A stretch of DNA of 64,000 nucleotides from Portulaca oleracea (GCA_029582165.1 CM055869.1:57051518-57115517), one strand, 5' to 3'; positions 1 through 11,888 are shown, counted from the first letter of the stretch. Numbers and translations: made by a program. Notes: generated by a model not told the origin, from the letters alone.

Positions 1-288
1 TGGGAAAGTTTATCTACTTTGAAAAATTCATTAACTTTCCCGGGACAGTTTCGGAACGAAACGCACCAAGATAGATATTCTAAGATATATCTTATAATAA
101 TTATAACAATTCTGATTGTTCTAAATTTGGTCACAAATTGACATTGACCCGGCTTAAAAGAATGGTTGCTTAATAGAGAATTTATTTTAATCTGGCTTCA
201 CATTCTCAAGATTAAATTTCCAAATATGTGCATGAAAGGAGGAGGCAATCTCATTGGATCTCTTGGAATAGAATTGGGGTTTTGTGAA
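1..288. other. Unassigned left edge
   Basis: No open reading frame, RNA gene or repeat is recognisable in this stretch. It directly precedes the LINE-type RNase H remnant and may be eroded LINE sequence. Confidence 0.3.
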
Positions 289-734
289 TGGTAAATTTTG
301 ATGGTTCTAAATCGAACTTAGGAATCACTAGTGGGTTCTTAGTTTGAGTCAGCTTTGGCAATTTGATTAAGGTGTGGATAATTAATGGCATCTACGTAGC
401 GTTCGTAGCTGGTTTTAGGAGGGTCTAGGTGGAAAGTGACAACTTAATCGTCATTAACTTGGGGGGGGGGGGTCTTTTTACATCCCATTGGAGATCTACA
501 TGTTGGTTTAGGATATGTAACATGTCGCTTTGTGAAGAAGTTATCATTACTCATATTTTTCGTGAAGAGAATCGCACTGCAAGTTGGTTATCAAAGATTG
601 GGCATTGTGTTAACCACCCTATTATTTGTTTCAATAATCATAATGATGAAGTTTTATATAAGATAATTGTTGAGGATGCTCTAGGTAGAGCTCTTGAGAG
701 AATGACTACCTATCAACTTGTATCTTACCTTTAA
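289..734 (+). pseudogene. RNase H-like domain remnant of a LINE or related element
   Basis: Reading from about 291, a frame shows FDGS near the start, ESDN around 433-445 and HIFREENRTASWLSKIGH around 550-605. These are in the order of the acidic and C-terminal motifs of the plant reverse-transcriptase-associated RNase H domain (RVT_3 type), which degrades the RNA strand of an RNA-DNA hybrid. The frame is the same throughout but is broken by at least one stop (near 342) and holds a run of G at 461-471. About 148 codons are spanned, roughly one whole domain, and no reverse transcriptase is seen upstream. The family call rests on motif order only. It is a decayed fragment, not a working gene. 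Confidence 0.6.
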
Positions 735-1905
735 AAAAGGTCACATATATTGTTCCATTCTTTCAATGGATTGTGTTGAACTATGACGATAACAAAACCA
801 ACACCAAAACCAATACTTTGAAATCCCTCCTTGGCAGGATATGGATGGATCAGATGCAACAGTCTCACCCCTAAATTTTACATTGAAGTATGGCAAAATC
901 AAATGATTTACACTATTAATAAGGTTACATGTGAAATAGATCCCTATATTCATTTATGAGAAATTCCATGTGGTGCACTCCTATTTATACTTATTTAGTG
1001 ACATTTGTTGCCACTTTTATTAATGTTATGAAGGAACACGATAGAGTAGACTTGCATGAGAAATAAGTAACAAATCAGATGCTTCATACATCGAGAAAGA
1101 AATAACACAATAATAGTAGAAACAAAAGAGACAAGTTAACGTGGGAAATATAAAAACTAAAAGAAAACCTATGGACAATGCAAACACGAACAACTGCATT
1201 AGGTCAGAGCACAATAATATATCTCTAAATTTTTAAGAGATCAACGATAGGTACAGATAAACCTATCATAATATACCTAATTATATGAGAAGAATCAGTC
1301 TTTCTCAAAACTCTCACTAACACAATTCTTTGAACCCTAGTGAATAGATTAGCATACATCTCTCCCCTTCCCCTTAGCGGAGGCGCTCGGAGGATCTACG
1401 TCTTCGTTTCTGATATGGTGTTCTCCATGAGACATACAGTGCTCTATCCACAACACACATGATACTCTCTCTATGAGACACTCATAAATATACCTTCAAC
1501 ATCTTGGGAATATATAGGAATACAAAACTTCATCACTACTCTAATTAGATTTACCAAATATAATATAATCAGGAAACCCAACATAACAAGAAATGTCCCG
1601 ACAAATCATGTGGCAACGTAGGAGATTCTAGGACACAATATTCTTGACAAACTCCCAATTCGACTCAAATCGGCCAACACTCAAAAGTTTCAAACAATCT
1701 GGTATTGGGAATGTCCTGACAAGGTTTGATTTATTTGGAGTAATCCAAAGTAATATAGTGATCATATGTTTTGCTAAAGACCTCCATGATCAAAAATTGA
1801 ATGTGTTTAATTATAACTTATTATTTGGTCCTACTGAGTCACACAAGTCAGTGCGTAGAGGCAATGTATGTAGACCAATATAACATAGTATTATTTTGGA
1901 GAGTG
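735..1905. other. Unassigned spacer, probably eroded transposon DNA
   Basis: There is no convincing coding region; short open frames here lack recognisable motifs. The composition around 960-1640 resembles old LTR sequence, but I could not define ends or a target duplication. Confidence 0.3.
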
Positions 1906-3600
1906 TCAGAGTTGATTTTGTAGAAAAATCAAATCACCATGGACGATGTCATACCTTATGTGTTCATCATTCATCTGCTCATCCTTGATTTCATCCAAGA
2001 TGGAAGGTCGCATCTGCAACTCTGCCAGCTGAGCCTTCATGTATTCCCGCGGGATTACCTCAATCCGTGCCTTATGAATTTCTTGACTTAACTGGGGTTG
2101 TGCCACGGTTGGGTCACTCGTGTCATGTTAACTTTTCCTACTCAGGGCGTCAACCACTGAGTTTGCCTTCCCTGGATGGTATTGTATACTTAGGTCATAA
2201 TCCTTGAGGAGTTCTAACCATCTTCGTTGCCTCAAATTTAACTCCTTTTGGGTGAATATATACTTCAGACTCTAATGATTCGTAAAGACTTTGGTAGATG
2301 CACCATATAAATAATGTCTCCAAATTTTCAAGGCGAGAACTACCGTCGCTAATTCCAGATCATGAGTAGGGTAGTTCAGCTCATAAGGCTTTAACTGCCT
2401 AGGAGCATATGCTACGACTTTATCGTCCTGCATTAGGACACATCCTAGTCCTTGCTTGGACGCGTCACTATAGATGACATACTCTTTTCCTTCCACGGGC
2501 AAAGTTAGGATTGGGGCGGAGGTAAGCCTATTTTTGAGCTCTTGGAATGCTTTTTCGCACTTGTTAGACCACTCAAACTTTATAGTCCTCCTCACTAGAC
2601 TGGTCAATGGCAAGGCGATCTTAGAAAAATCTTGAATAAAGCGTCAGTAATAGCCTGCCATACCTAAGAAGCTCATTACCTCAGTAACAATTGTGGGTCT
2701 AGCCTGATTCATGACCGCTGCAACTTTTTGTGGATCAACTTTGATCTCATCATTGGTCACTATATGATCCAAAAAGGCTACTTCTTCTAACCAAAACTCA
2801 CACTTCTTCAGTTTCGCATACAACTGACGTTCCCGTAAAGTTTGCAGCACCATTCTTAGATGTTATTCACGCTCTTCTCGAGTTTTCGAATAAATCAATA
2901 TATCACCAATAAAGACTACCAAAAACTTGTCCAAAAATGGTCTGAAAACTCGATTCATGAGGTCCATAAAAACTGTCGGAACGTTGGTAAGCCCAAAAGG
3001 CATCACTATAAACTCGTAGTGCCCGCAACAGGTCCTAAAAACTGTCTTAGGTATATTCTTAAGTTTTATCCTCAATTGGTGATACCCTGACCTTAAATCA
3101 ATCTTGGAACACACACCTGCCCCTTGTAATTAGTCGAACAAGTCATCAATACGGGGCATGGGATACTTGTTCTTTATAGGGACTATGTTCAGGTCCCTGT
3201 AGTCAATGCACAACCTTAGTCTGTCATCCTAGACACACTCGGCCTTATGAACCCTAACTGGATTAACTCATCCAGTTGGACTTTGAGCTCCTTTAACTCC
3301 GCAGGTGCCATTCGATACGACACCTTAGAAATTTGGTTGCATTCTTGGAACCAACTCGATTTCAAAATCAATTTCCCTCCTCGGGGGTAAACTAGAAAGT
3401 TCCTTATGAAAAATGTCCGGGAACTCCCTTACTACTAGGATATCTTCTATTCTCAACTCTTCTGGCTTGCCTAATATAACATCGAATTCGGTTATATCTA
3501 TCACAATAAGATTAACTGGGAAGCTTTCTTCAGATATCTTAAGAGGGACATCCATGAATGCCCTTTCTCATGTTATAACTTGGCCATTAGGTAAACCTAT
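1906..3600 (-). pseudogene. Ty3/gypsy protease-reverse transcriptase-RNase H pseudogene
   Basis: Pol copies element RNA into DNA. Segments in order on the minus strand are: the end of the protease joined to the pre-RT linker (3555-3325, ending in EFDVILGK then VVREFPDIF, an apparent internal deletion); RT palm with [11 protein letters not shown] and MPFGLTNVP (3114-2863); RT thumb or connection (2853-2644); RNase H with [15 protein letters not shown] (2613-2272); and the spacer before integrase (2106-1906). The RT active-site motif reads FIGD where YxDD is expected, so one catalytic aspartate is replaced by glycine. Stops or frameshifts separate every segment. Confidence 0.85.
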
Positions 3601-3863
3601 CTGCTAGGAAATTACTTTCTCATGTTCATGTAAGCCCTATTCAGAGCTAACACGTGCAGGAATAAATGAATGTGATGCACTAGAATCAAATAAAACATAA
3701 ACAGGACTGGAATTTATCAAAAGAATTCCAGTAACCACTATACCAGAGGTGGCCGATTTCTTTCTTCCTATTGTGTAAGCCCGTCCTACATTCCCTTGCG
3801 TTGGTGGAGGAGGTGCCGCATGTGCGCTTGTACGGGATTTGCTGCAGTTGCACCTGGGTTAGG

Positions 3864-4818
3864 CTACCTATTTGGGCAGGAGAAGGCCTTATGTTCAATA
3901 CTTCCGCACCATAGACATCTGTCCGTTCCCACCCTGCACTGACTGGTGGGATGATTGGTCCTTCTACATTTCTTGCACGATTTTGGTGCTAGAGCGGAAC
4001 GACTTCTGCTCGGGGTTAAACTTGGCTTCTTTGAGGGTGACACCTCGCTTGAAAACCTACCATCATTCCACTTCCTTTTCAGCCTGGCCTGAGTCTCTTT
4101 CTCTTGGTACACGCTTCTCAATTCCTTTTTCACCCTTTCCACCTCAGCTGCTTGCTCATACAGCTCTTGTATATTACGAAACGGTTGACCTGCTAGATGG
4201 CTTCGTATATACGAGGCCAAACCGCCCTCAAACCTAGAGATCCTCATGCGTTCCGTAGTCACATAATCGGGCGCAAACGAGCCAACTCATTAAACTTTGC
4301 AGCATACTGCATCACCGACATCTCTTGTCCTGTCATTCTTAACTCTATGCACTCTTTCTCTTTCTGACGTTGCAAGGAGAGGGGTAAAACATCGCTCGAA
4401 GATCCACTAGAAAATCTTCCCATGACAGTCCTGTGCCCTTGTACTTGTTCTTCATAGTGCCCCACCACAGGTCTACTTCCTTGGTGAGGTAAAAAGTTCC
4501 AATGGTCACCCATTTTTCCTTGGGTACTTCGAGAACCTCAAATATCTTTTCCATGTTTCGAATCCAATCCTCAAGTTCTACGGGATTGAATCCCTCTACA
4601 TATGTCATAAGGTTCCTTTTGGCCACCCTATCAGCGTGGTCATCATCCCTAGCCAAGCTACTTCCTTCTACACTTGGGTTCGGAATTCTTCGCAGAAGGT
4701 CATGTATCGCCTGGCCCAAAAACTCGGGGTGATAAGGATTAGATGGCGGTATCATGCTCACTGAAGACCCTGACACTGGGTTAACATGGGGTAACTCTTG
4801 GGGTCCCTGAAGTTGCAT
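3864..4818 (-). pseudogene. Ty3/gypsy gag (nucleocapsid) pseudogene
   Basis: Gag forms the virus-like particle and packages element RNA. The 5' part (4818 down to about 4345) contains the capsid-like stretch with NLMTYVEGFNPVELEDWIRN, and continues in another frame (4513-4259) and then again (4262-3864). The 3' part is basic and ends with a CCHC zinc knuckle (CLWCGSIEHKAFSC) preceded by a second cysteine cluster (CKKCRRTNHPTSQC). The frame changes around 4345-4260 mean no single protein can be made. The zinc knuckle and its place upstream of protease and reverse transcriptase make the assignment firm. Confidence 0.8.
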
Positions 4819-6100
4819 ATTATGACCCTGGTTGTCTGATATTTCTTCTCCATGCTCATTTAAAGGTCGCCGCTATTTGATGTGTGTGAGATATTACAAT
4901 ATAAACATAAGAATTTAGTCCAAACACATTTTATACCTCATCCCCATACTTTGTAAATTTAGCAACGAAATCTCAAGTTAACTTCCTTTGTCATAATCCC
5001 CTATTACTTGGTACTCCCTCTTACAGACATGGGTGGCATACTAACATATACATACATATTTTCCACCATATTGACATAGACATACATGTACTATACTCTC
5101 TCATTACTGGCCTGTCAACTCCCTATAGGCATGATAAAATTAAACTAGAATTTACCACCTGAAGGAAACCACATGGAATACTTTAGCTTTAGAGATTTCC
5201 TTATTCGCATCATATTACTCGACCTAAATCATTCACGGAGGCATAATTTCATGGTTTGAAAACAAAATAACTGTTCCATAACTAAATACAACAAGCTCCA
5301 ACCCAAAATGTCTTAAGACACAACAACATAACACTGCCCCAAATCTGCGTACTCTTGTAACTTTAACTCAAAGGTCACCACTGACCATGCCCCTAAAGTC
5401 TGGAATCACTCCTCATGTACACCCTGATTAAAGGTGTAAATAGAGAGTCATGACACTTGTTATGGAACCGCTTCTATGGGTGCACGTGGGAAGGGTCGCC
5501 AACAGACAGTGAGCTCTCCTCACTTGGTCGTGGTATTGTGAATTAGGGTTATGCCTTAAGGTATGGAAGGCATCCATCAATTTGGCGATGTGAGCGGAGA
5601 CGCAGTCTCCAGGCTTCATTAACATTGCGTACGGGTTGGGGGTTTCAAGGTAGCCAACTATCATAACATAAGAGAAACAAAACGAAAATTATTAAAATAA
5701 AATAAGTAGTAAAATAAGTATACTATCGACAGGAACTCTCATAATATTATTACCCGGACGAACCCATTAACTAATTCATATCTTGGACTGGTTCCTGAAT
5801 CACAACTGACCTTGGGCTTATAGCATCAACTTATGATCAACCTTTCTCATACACATGCATAGATTCATTATTCACTAACTCTTTCCATACCATCATATGC
5901 ACTTGAACTCTTTTCATATCATGCACCTATTTAACTTTCTATCTCAAACAATTCTCATGCATCAACTCAAGTACCCCACATACATTAACTCAAATAGATC
6001 ATAAGTATATGAACTCATACCATACCCTCAATACAATTTGATTACCTCTAACTTCATCATATACTAACTCTCCAACGCTAAGATTATCCAAAATTGTTTT
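4819..6100 (-). other. Untranslated leader of the Ty3/gypsy element
   Basis: This lies between the gag start and the primer site. A 78-codon open frame at 5428-5664 has no recognisable domain. Nothing else is evident. Confidence 0.4.
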
Positions 6101-6112
6101 GCTATGATACTA
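6101..6112 (-). other. Degenerate primer-binding site of the Ty3/gypsy element
   Basis: On the minus strand this reads TAGTATCATAGC, two mismatches from TGGTATCAGAGC, the usual plant primer site complementary to initiator Met-tRNA. It lies four bases from the presumed LTR end TGTTACA. Confidence 0.6.
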
Positions 6113-6116
6113 CAAT

Positions 6117-7742
6117 TGTAACACCCCAAGTGGTTAACCACTAGATTAAGCTAATGATCTACTTAACAAAATGATTAGCGCAACGGATTATCGCCCAAGG
6201 GTATTACCGTCGTCCACAAAAGTAGACAAGACTAAACACAAACCCCAAACACACATACTTACAACAACCCAAGCATATGATTATGTCAATCTAACCACAC
6301 AACAACCTATAACCTATGTTGTCAGGACCGGACCGGTCATCAAACCGGTTGACCCAATGGGTTAATGGTTCAACTGGTCGGACCGGTTTGACCGGATTGA
6401 GCCGGTTGACCCGGGACACCGGTTGAACCGGTCAAAACCGGCATGAACCGGTCACGAATTAACAAAAATTCAGATTAAAAACTATAAAATTTTTTTTTTC
6501 CAATTATTTCAGGCAAAGAGCCTAATTACAAAAAGTTACCCAAAGCCCAAAGCTGGAAAATAATTGTTACTGTCATGGAAACAAAAAAATTCGTGTATGT
6601 TCCGTCACATCAAATCCAGCTAAGGTCTTTCTCATCCAAAAAGGCCAAAACTTACAGATGAGATGATAAGCTTGCCCAACAACATTATTTCCATAAACCT
6701 TTGAAAATAATCCTCTTTTTTTTTTCTCTTCTATCGCACAACTATGGCCTCCCCTACCTTGATCACCCCCAACTCCATTTCCAAGCCCAAACCCCTTCCC
6801 TCGACACTGACTAAGTCCAAACACACGGTCGTGTCAAGCACCATGACCACCAGCGGATCGACTTCCCAGTGCCGGCGACAGTGTTAGACAGTGAGAGTTG
6901 GGCGGCGCTGGGGATCTGCGACTCTGAGAGCGAATGACAACGACCTTCTGGTGGTCAAGCAGTCGAGAAATTGAGAAGAGAAGCGAAGAGGTAAAACAAA
7001 AAGAAAAAAAAGAAGAAAGACGGCTCACCTGTACTGGTGGCCGGCGTCGGGATCTGCGACGGTGAGCGGCGAGAAGCAAGGGAAAAGGAGCAGGCTCCAG
7101 GCGAGGGAAAAGTTGAAGAGTTAGGGTTTCAAGGTTCCATGTTTTGTTTGAAAAAATGCAATTTTTTTAAAAAACCGGTCTGACCGCAGCTCGGCTGGGT
7201 CAACTGGTTCGTACGGTTCAACGGTTTTTTGCCGGTCAAACCAGTTAGACGGGCTAACATCAGAGCCGGACCGATCCAGTGCCCGGTTCCCGATCGGACC
7301 GGTTGAATCGGCCGGTCTGGTCCGGTTTTTACAACATAGCCTATAAGATCAATTATGATCAAACATGAATACTTGGAAATCTACTCTTAAACACAAGTTT
7401 AAAGCCCATAATTACACATAAACTATAGTGTGACTCCCAAGCCTTGAATATCTCTCTGTTCACCTGTACTTAACCGTTTCCTAAGGGTTTCGTCCGGTAC
7501 CTTTCTTCTTTTCCCCCTTTGTCGAGCTCCCTAAAACGAAAACAGAAAACTTTGAAAAGTGAGATAAATTCTATACGTATACCCCTATAATGTAAGAAAC
7601 TATTTCATGATTTATTTTAGTTTTTAGCGCGGTTCCAAAACATTTAAAGACAATATAAAAGACAGATAATAAACAATAAACAGTATATAACATACATAAT
7701 AAAGCCATAACTTAACTTGTTCATGAAAAACCATGACTTAAA
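6117..7742 (-). repeat. Probable 5' LTR of the Ty3/gypsy element, interrupted by a hAT-like insertion
   Basis: The plus-strand sequence begins TGTAACACCCC at 6117, next to the degenerate primer site, which fits the inner edge of a minus-strand LTR. The outer edge is not clear; similar sequence may continue beyond the solo LTR at 7743-8667 towards about 9100. Stretches 6117-6313 and 7340-7742 hold nothing else recognisable. Confidence 0.4.
6314..7339. mobile_element. Non-autonomous hAT-like DNA transposon
   Basis: The ends are inverted repeats: CTATGTTGTCAGGACCGGACC on the left and a near-complement on the right ending ACAACATAG. The flanks are CCTATAAC (6306-6313) and CCTATAAG (7340-7347), a 7-of-8 match to an 8-bp target duplication, the hAT signature. 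Both subterminal regions (about 6320-6460 and 7175-7330) are packed with ACCGG/CCGGT motifs, as in the transposase-binding regions of hAT elements. No transposase is seen inside, so it would need one in trans. Confidence 0.7.
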
Positions 7743-8667
7743 TGTGTTGGAGCCCAAGAGGGGGGTGAAGTTCACAATTAATATCTACACACTAGGTAAG
7801 GACGTTAGAGCAAACTTCCTTGGTTTCAAACCAAGGATCAAAACACAGTGTAACTGAAATACCTCATTAGATTTATAACAATTAAAGAACAAGTTACACT
7901 TACAAAACAAAACAAGAAGTAACAGCCTGAAGGCAGTTATTGATAGGACCACTGACCAAGACTGAATGTCCTTGAGTCAGTTACAGATAATGATCGTTGT
8001 AGGAAAAACCCAAGCGGCGATTTGGAACATGATGGATTACATTGAAGCACAAACTTACACATCCTTAGTCCGTCAAGGCTCTGCTACATACCATCTCTCC
8101 ACCACATGTGGACACAACGAATGCTCACCAAGGTCCTTGGCTATAACTTCACCAGAGGTCCTTTACTGGCTACCTTCACCACCGAACCATTGGTTACACA
8201 ATCGGAGAAATCCCACCGGATTTCTTACTCCGCGATTACTTCCGTGGAATCGCCTATCTTCTCAATTCTTCTATCGTCCTTTTTATAGAGGCCTTTGGAT
8301 GCTTGGACTTGAATCCTTCCAACGGTAACTTGCCTTATGTGTTGATTTCTTCCCTTTTGTTGCTACAATAATCATGATTGATTACCCTTGATTTGTTTCC
8401 TTTTTGTATCTACAAGAATCATGCCCATAATAAGAATATATAATATATAATCAAAATATATCTTATATACACATAATCTGAGTATATAATCAGAATATAT
8501 ATTATATACTCAGAATATATAATCAGATTATAAAATATATGGCAACTTCCCTTTTCTGGATTTTGGCCTTCATCAAAACCTAAGGTCCTTCGCGGATGCG
8601 CGGTGAAGGACCTTGACCCTGTCTTCAACAAAATGAGACCATACTTGAGAGTTCTTTCCTTTAAACA
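7743..8667 (-). mobile_element. Sirevirus-like solo LTR
   Basis: Read on the minus strand, the 3' end has GTCCTT followed by CACCCCCCTC close to the terminus, matching the 3' ends of the two complete-looking Sirevirus-like LTRs at 33357 and 57428. The interior holds AT-rich TATA-like repeats (8435-8540) and several AAGGTCCTT-type motifs. No primer site or coding sequence follows, so it is probably a solo LTR. I could not find a matching target duplication, so the ends are uncertain. Open frames inside (for example 7966-8328) are not genes. Confidence 0.5.
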
Positions 8668-8984
8668 TAACATAAAAATAGTTTAGAAGAAACCTAAATC
8701 ATACATAAACTTGACATAAATCAGACACATGGATTTATAGCATAAACTTGACCTTGAATTCCATAAATCAAGACTTGTAAAACTTGGTATGTAATTCATA
8801 AAACTTTACTTTAATCCAAATAACTTGGATAACTTAAGGTATTTAAAAAAAAAAACTTGGTTGCCGTATTATTATCTTGAAGGTCCCTTAGTTGTGATCA
8901 TCGGCTAAGCCTTCGTATGCGCATACCTGGACCGATCGGGAGATTCGGATGGTGGATATTATCCTGTACATGCCAAATTTCAGT
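8668..8984. other. AT-rich spacer left of the array
   Basis: No gene is seen. It may be the outer part of the Ty3/gypsy LTR that was split by the solo LTR; the evidence is compositional only. Confidence 0.25.
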
Positions 8985-9089
8985 GGGGTGCACTTATGGC
9001 ACGGTTAACCTGGGGTGCACTAAGGCACGGTTAACCTGGGGTGCACTAAGGCACGGTTATCCTGGTGTGCACTAGGGCACAGTTATCAA
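8985..9089. repeat. Four-unit 26-bp minisatellite
   Basis: Units at 8985-9011 (27 bp), 9012-9037, 9038-9063 and 9064-9089 each read GGGGTGCAC, then TAAGGCACGG, then TTAACCT with a few changes. It ends about 20 bp before the prolamin-like tandem array begins. Confidence 0.9.
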
Positions 9090-9592
9090 GGGCGGTGCCT
9101 TTATTTATGTGGAGTATTTGGTGTTCAATATGCATGACCAGCATATGCATGCGCATGAGTGTACGTAGATGTTTTGCATGATCTCGTAGTCTAGTAACTT
9201 TGTAATACTTAAATTGTATGTCAATATGTAAGGGTTCAAAAGATTTGCTCCTTGATTGATATTAAACCATGATCATATGTTTATCTTTTATTTTCTAAAG
9301 TTGGGAATCGACAAAAAAATTAGAAAACTTCATGAACAAGTTTTAGGTATCTATTATATTAATTTAGACTAGTTTTCGGTGATTCTTTTATCATACTTAT
9401 TGCCAGCTTTTTGCCCTACAGATATGTGCCATAGTTATTAGTATGATTGTCTCTACTAAAGGTTTTCAACTATGCATAGTAATATTTGTACAATTATAGA
9501 GATCTGTAGTACACATAAGACAATTTTAGTTAACAAAATGGTTAAGTTTCGTAAATTGACGAATGTGCTAACGGAGCTTGGTTTCCTAGGAT

Positions 9593-9771
9593 CTACGCAA
9601 CAACAATACTCTCCATCTCAACAGCAAGGGATCCAATAACCAAAAAATTGAAAACTCGACCTCTTTATTACTTGCCTTATCTAGTGTAGCGCTCTCAGCC
9701 AACTCTAATTGCTCCTCTTGCTTTATTGTTAAGAAACTCTCTAGGGTTTTGTAGAGAGGGGGTGTATAAAC
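9593..9771 (-). promoter_or_regulatory. Promoter-like segment, unit 1
   Basis: On the minus strand the order is a TATA-like GTTTATAC (9764-9771), a telo-box AAACCCTAG (9741-9749) and a seven-codon frame (ATG at 9616, stop at 9593) beginning MES. Telo-boxes just downstream of TATA are common in leaders of plant growth-related genes. It sits downstream of the prolamin-like gene of the same unit and points away from it. A longer frame through the segment opens with TTG, not ATG, so I do not call it a protein gene. It may be the promoter and leader of a second, lost gene. Confidence 0.45.
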
Positions 9772-10147
9772 AAGCAAGGAGGTGGAGAGCTGAAGGTAGA
9801 TTAAATGTTTAGGTTAGGTCATTCTCTCAAAAATTAATTAGGCAAGCTTATGCAGCATGGGTCTTGGGTTTTAGAATGCGCTTCAATATATAAATGTTAG
9901 TCAATTCTAAGTGAGTCGAATAATGATTTTATCAATTTGGAAATGGAACACTAAAGATATCAAGTGTTAAATATAATTTCTTAAACAATAGAATATAATC
10001 ATATTCTAAATTTAACATCGAATTCAACATGAGTAGAAAATTATTAAAATACAATTTTATTTATTTTTGTATGCTCTAGCAACCGAATCAATATCCATAG
10101 AAAGAAAAAATTAATGGAGAATACTTTTGGTATTAGGCTATACATTT

Positions 10148-10522
10148 TCATAATTTTAAACTCTTATCATCAATTTGACCATTCTTTTCGCAAAGGTTCC
10201 AAATTTCATTGTGCCTCTTCATTATTTGATCATTCTTTTGTCTGTCATACGCTCCTCTCCTCAATACTGTGTCAGTGAGGTCATCATGACAAAATCTTCC
10301 TGCTTTCGTTAAGAGACCGCAACATTCTTGGGAGACAGGTTGCCTCTTGACAAATACATAGTTATATATTTTATCGCCACAATCATTGGTTAGCTTGTGC
10401 TCACAACCTATTTCAATTTCTACATCCGGTGCAGGAACAACTTGACTGGTTGCAATACAAAATGTTTCGGTGATAAAAAGGATGATGGATAACCTTATAA
10501 TTAGAGAAGTTTTTGAATCCAT
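10148..10522 (-). CDS. Prolamin-like (ECA1-type) secreted cysteine-rich protein, copy 1
   Basis: The protein has 124 residues in one exon. Residues 1-26 form a signal peptide (hydrophobic core about 7-24, likely cut near ATS-Q), so it should be secreted. The mature part has six cysteines at 40, 48, 67, 68, 78 and 111, spaced C-x7-C-x18-CC-x9-C-x32-C. The paired CC and this spacing match plant prolamin-like / ECA1 gametogenesis-related proteins, whose known members (for example egg-cell EC1) act in the embryo sac. A role here is inferred from family only. The ATG was chosen because it starts the signal peptide and is conserved in all copies. This copy has Asp47 and encodes the same protein as copy 4. 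Confidence 0.85.
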   Translation of the reverse strand: MDSKTSLIIRLSIILFITETFCIATSQVVPAPDVEIEIGCEHKLTNDCGDKIYNYVFVKRQPVSQECCGLLTKAGRFCHDDLTDTVLRRGAYDRQKNDQIMKRHNEIWNLCEKNGQIDDKSLKL

Positions 10523-10664
10523 GTGGTCTAATGAAATTGGTATTTTATGCTTTTTATTTGGATTTTTACGTTTTTTTCTATATTTGTTCTAACAAACTGT
10601 TTGTAGATTTTGAATTAAAATCTACAAAAGTATTGTATGATTATCCTACCCCTACGAGACTACA

Positions 10665-10672
10665 TATTTATA
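10665..10672 (-). promoter_or_regulatory. TATA box of copy 1
   Basis: TATAAATA on the minus strand lies 143 bp upstream of the ATG, giving a predicted leader of roughly 110 nt. The whole stretch between box and ATG is conserved in every unit. Confidence 0.7.
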
Positions 10673-11709
10673 GCAAACGCAAGAGCAAAGAAACTTAAGA
10701 ATATATGGACAAAAATGAATTCCCATTTAAGAGAGATTAAAACAAAACTCCCTTTATTTGTTATTGTTTTAATAAATACACACACGTATCAATCCGTCCA
10801 TACACACATAAAAACATACGTACATTACTTGACCTAAATGATATCATTAAATATATGTTTACAAAGTTACAAGATATAATTGAATTTATATACTTGTATT
10901 TATAATAGCTTTTGACATGGTCCTTAAAAAAAGATCATACAAAAAAACAATTACAGAATTTTAATATTTGTGATGGTAAACACTGAAATTGTTACAAATA
11001 ACTAAAAAAGTTACATCTGAAAATTTTATCAGTACATGTTAAGTTTTAAGGTTTAGGGCTAGCTATTGTATGTATTTCAAAAAAGTAAACTTTTATGAAT
11101 TATTTCTTTTCAAAAGCGGTGAAAATGAAAAAATTCGAGAGGAAAAATATAACTTTATTTTCCTACCATGTAATTAGATTACCTATACAAGTCAAATATG
11201 GAGCATAGTGATTCACTATAAGTGTCAGTGTATTTGGTGTTCAATATGCAGGACCGGCGTAAGCATGCTTGAGTGTACGTTGATGTTTTGGATGATCTAG
11301 TAGTCTAGTAACTTTGTAACGCTTAAATTGTATGTCAAGAAGTGAGGGTTCAATGGATTTGCTCCTTGATTGATATTAAACTACGATCATAGATTTATCT
11401 TTTGCTTACTATAGCTGGGATCCGATAAAAAATCTTAGAAAACCTCATGAACAAGTTTTAGGTATCTATTATATTAATTTAGACTAGTTTTCGGCGATTC
11501 TTTTAACATACTTATTGTCAGCTATTTTCCCTACTGATATGTGTCATAGTTATTAGTACAATTGTCTTTATTAAAATCTTTTCAACTATGCATAGTAATA
11601 TTTGTGCATTTATCGGTAATCTATAATACATGTAATACAATTTGAGTTAACAAAATGGTTAAGTTTCGTAAATTGACGAATGTGCTAACGGAGCTTGGTT
11701 TCCTAGGAT

Positions 11710-11888
11710 CTATGCAACTACAGTACTCTCCATCTCTACTGCAAGGGACCCAATAACAAAAAAATTGAAAAGTCAACCTTTTTATTACTTGTCTTATCTA
11801 GTTTAGCGCACTCAGCCAACTCTAATTGCTCCTCTTGCTTTATTGTTAAGAACCTCTCTAGGGTTTTATAGAGAGGGGGTGTATAAAC
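11710..11888 (-). promoter_or_regulatory. Promoter-like segment, unit 2
   Basis: TATA-like box at 11881-11888, telo-box at 11858-11866 and the seven-codon MES frame (11710-11733) are all present. Confidence 0.4.

Larger units (their letters stand above)
1906..6116 (-). mobile_element. Degenerate Ty3/gypsy retrotransposon, internal region
   Basis: On the minus strand the order is primer site, leader, gag, protease, reverse transcriptase, RNase H, then the start of the spacer leading to integrase, where the element is cut off near 1906. Integrase and the 3' LTR are missing. The order (integrase last) is that of Ty3/gypsy. The coding region is broken by several stops, frameshifts and at least one internal deletion. 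The 5' LTR should lie to the right from 6117. Confidence 0.85.

Noticed and set aside
1644..1883. A 79-codon plus-strand frame
   Set aside because: No recognisable domain or homologous frame elsewhere in the window; probably chance.
5428..5664. A 78-codon minus-strand frame
   Set aside because: It lies in the untranslated leader of the gypsy remnant and no family is recognisable.
7966..8328. A 120-codon plus-strand frame
   Set aside because: It lies inside a Sirevirus-like LTR, has no domain, and the related solo LTR at 15642 has no equivalent frame.
10637..10837. A 66-codon plus-strand frame (MIILPLRDYIF...) repeated in most array units
   Set aside because: It runs across the TATA box and leader of the prolamin-like gene on the other strand; its conservation follows from unit similarity, and lengths differ between units through indels. 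No domain is recognisable.
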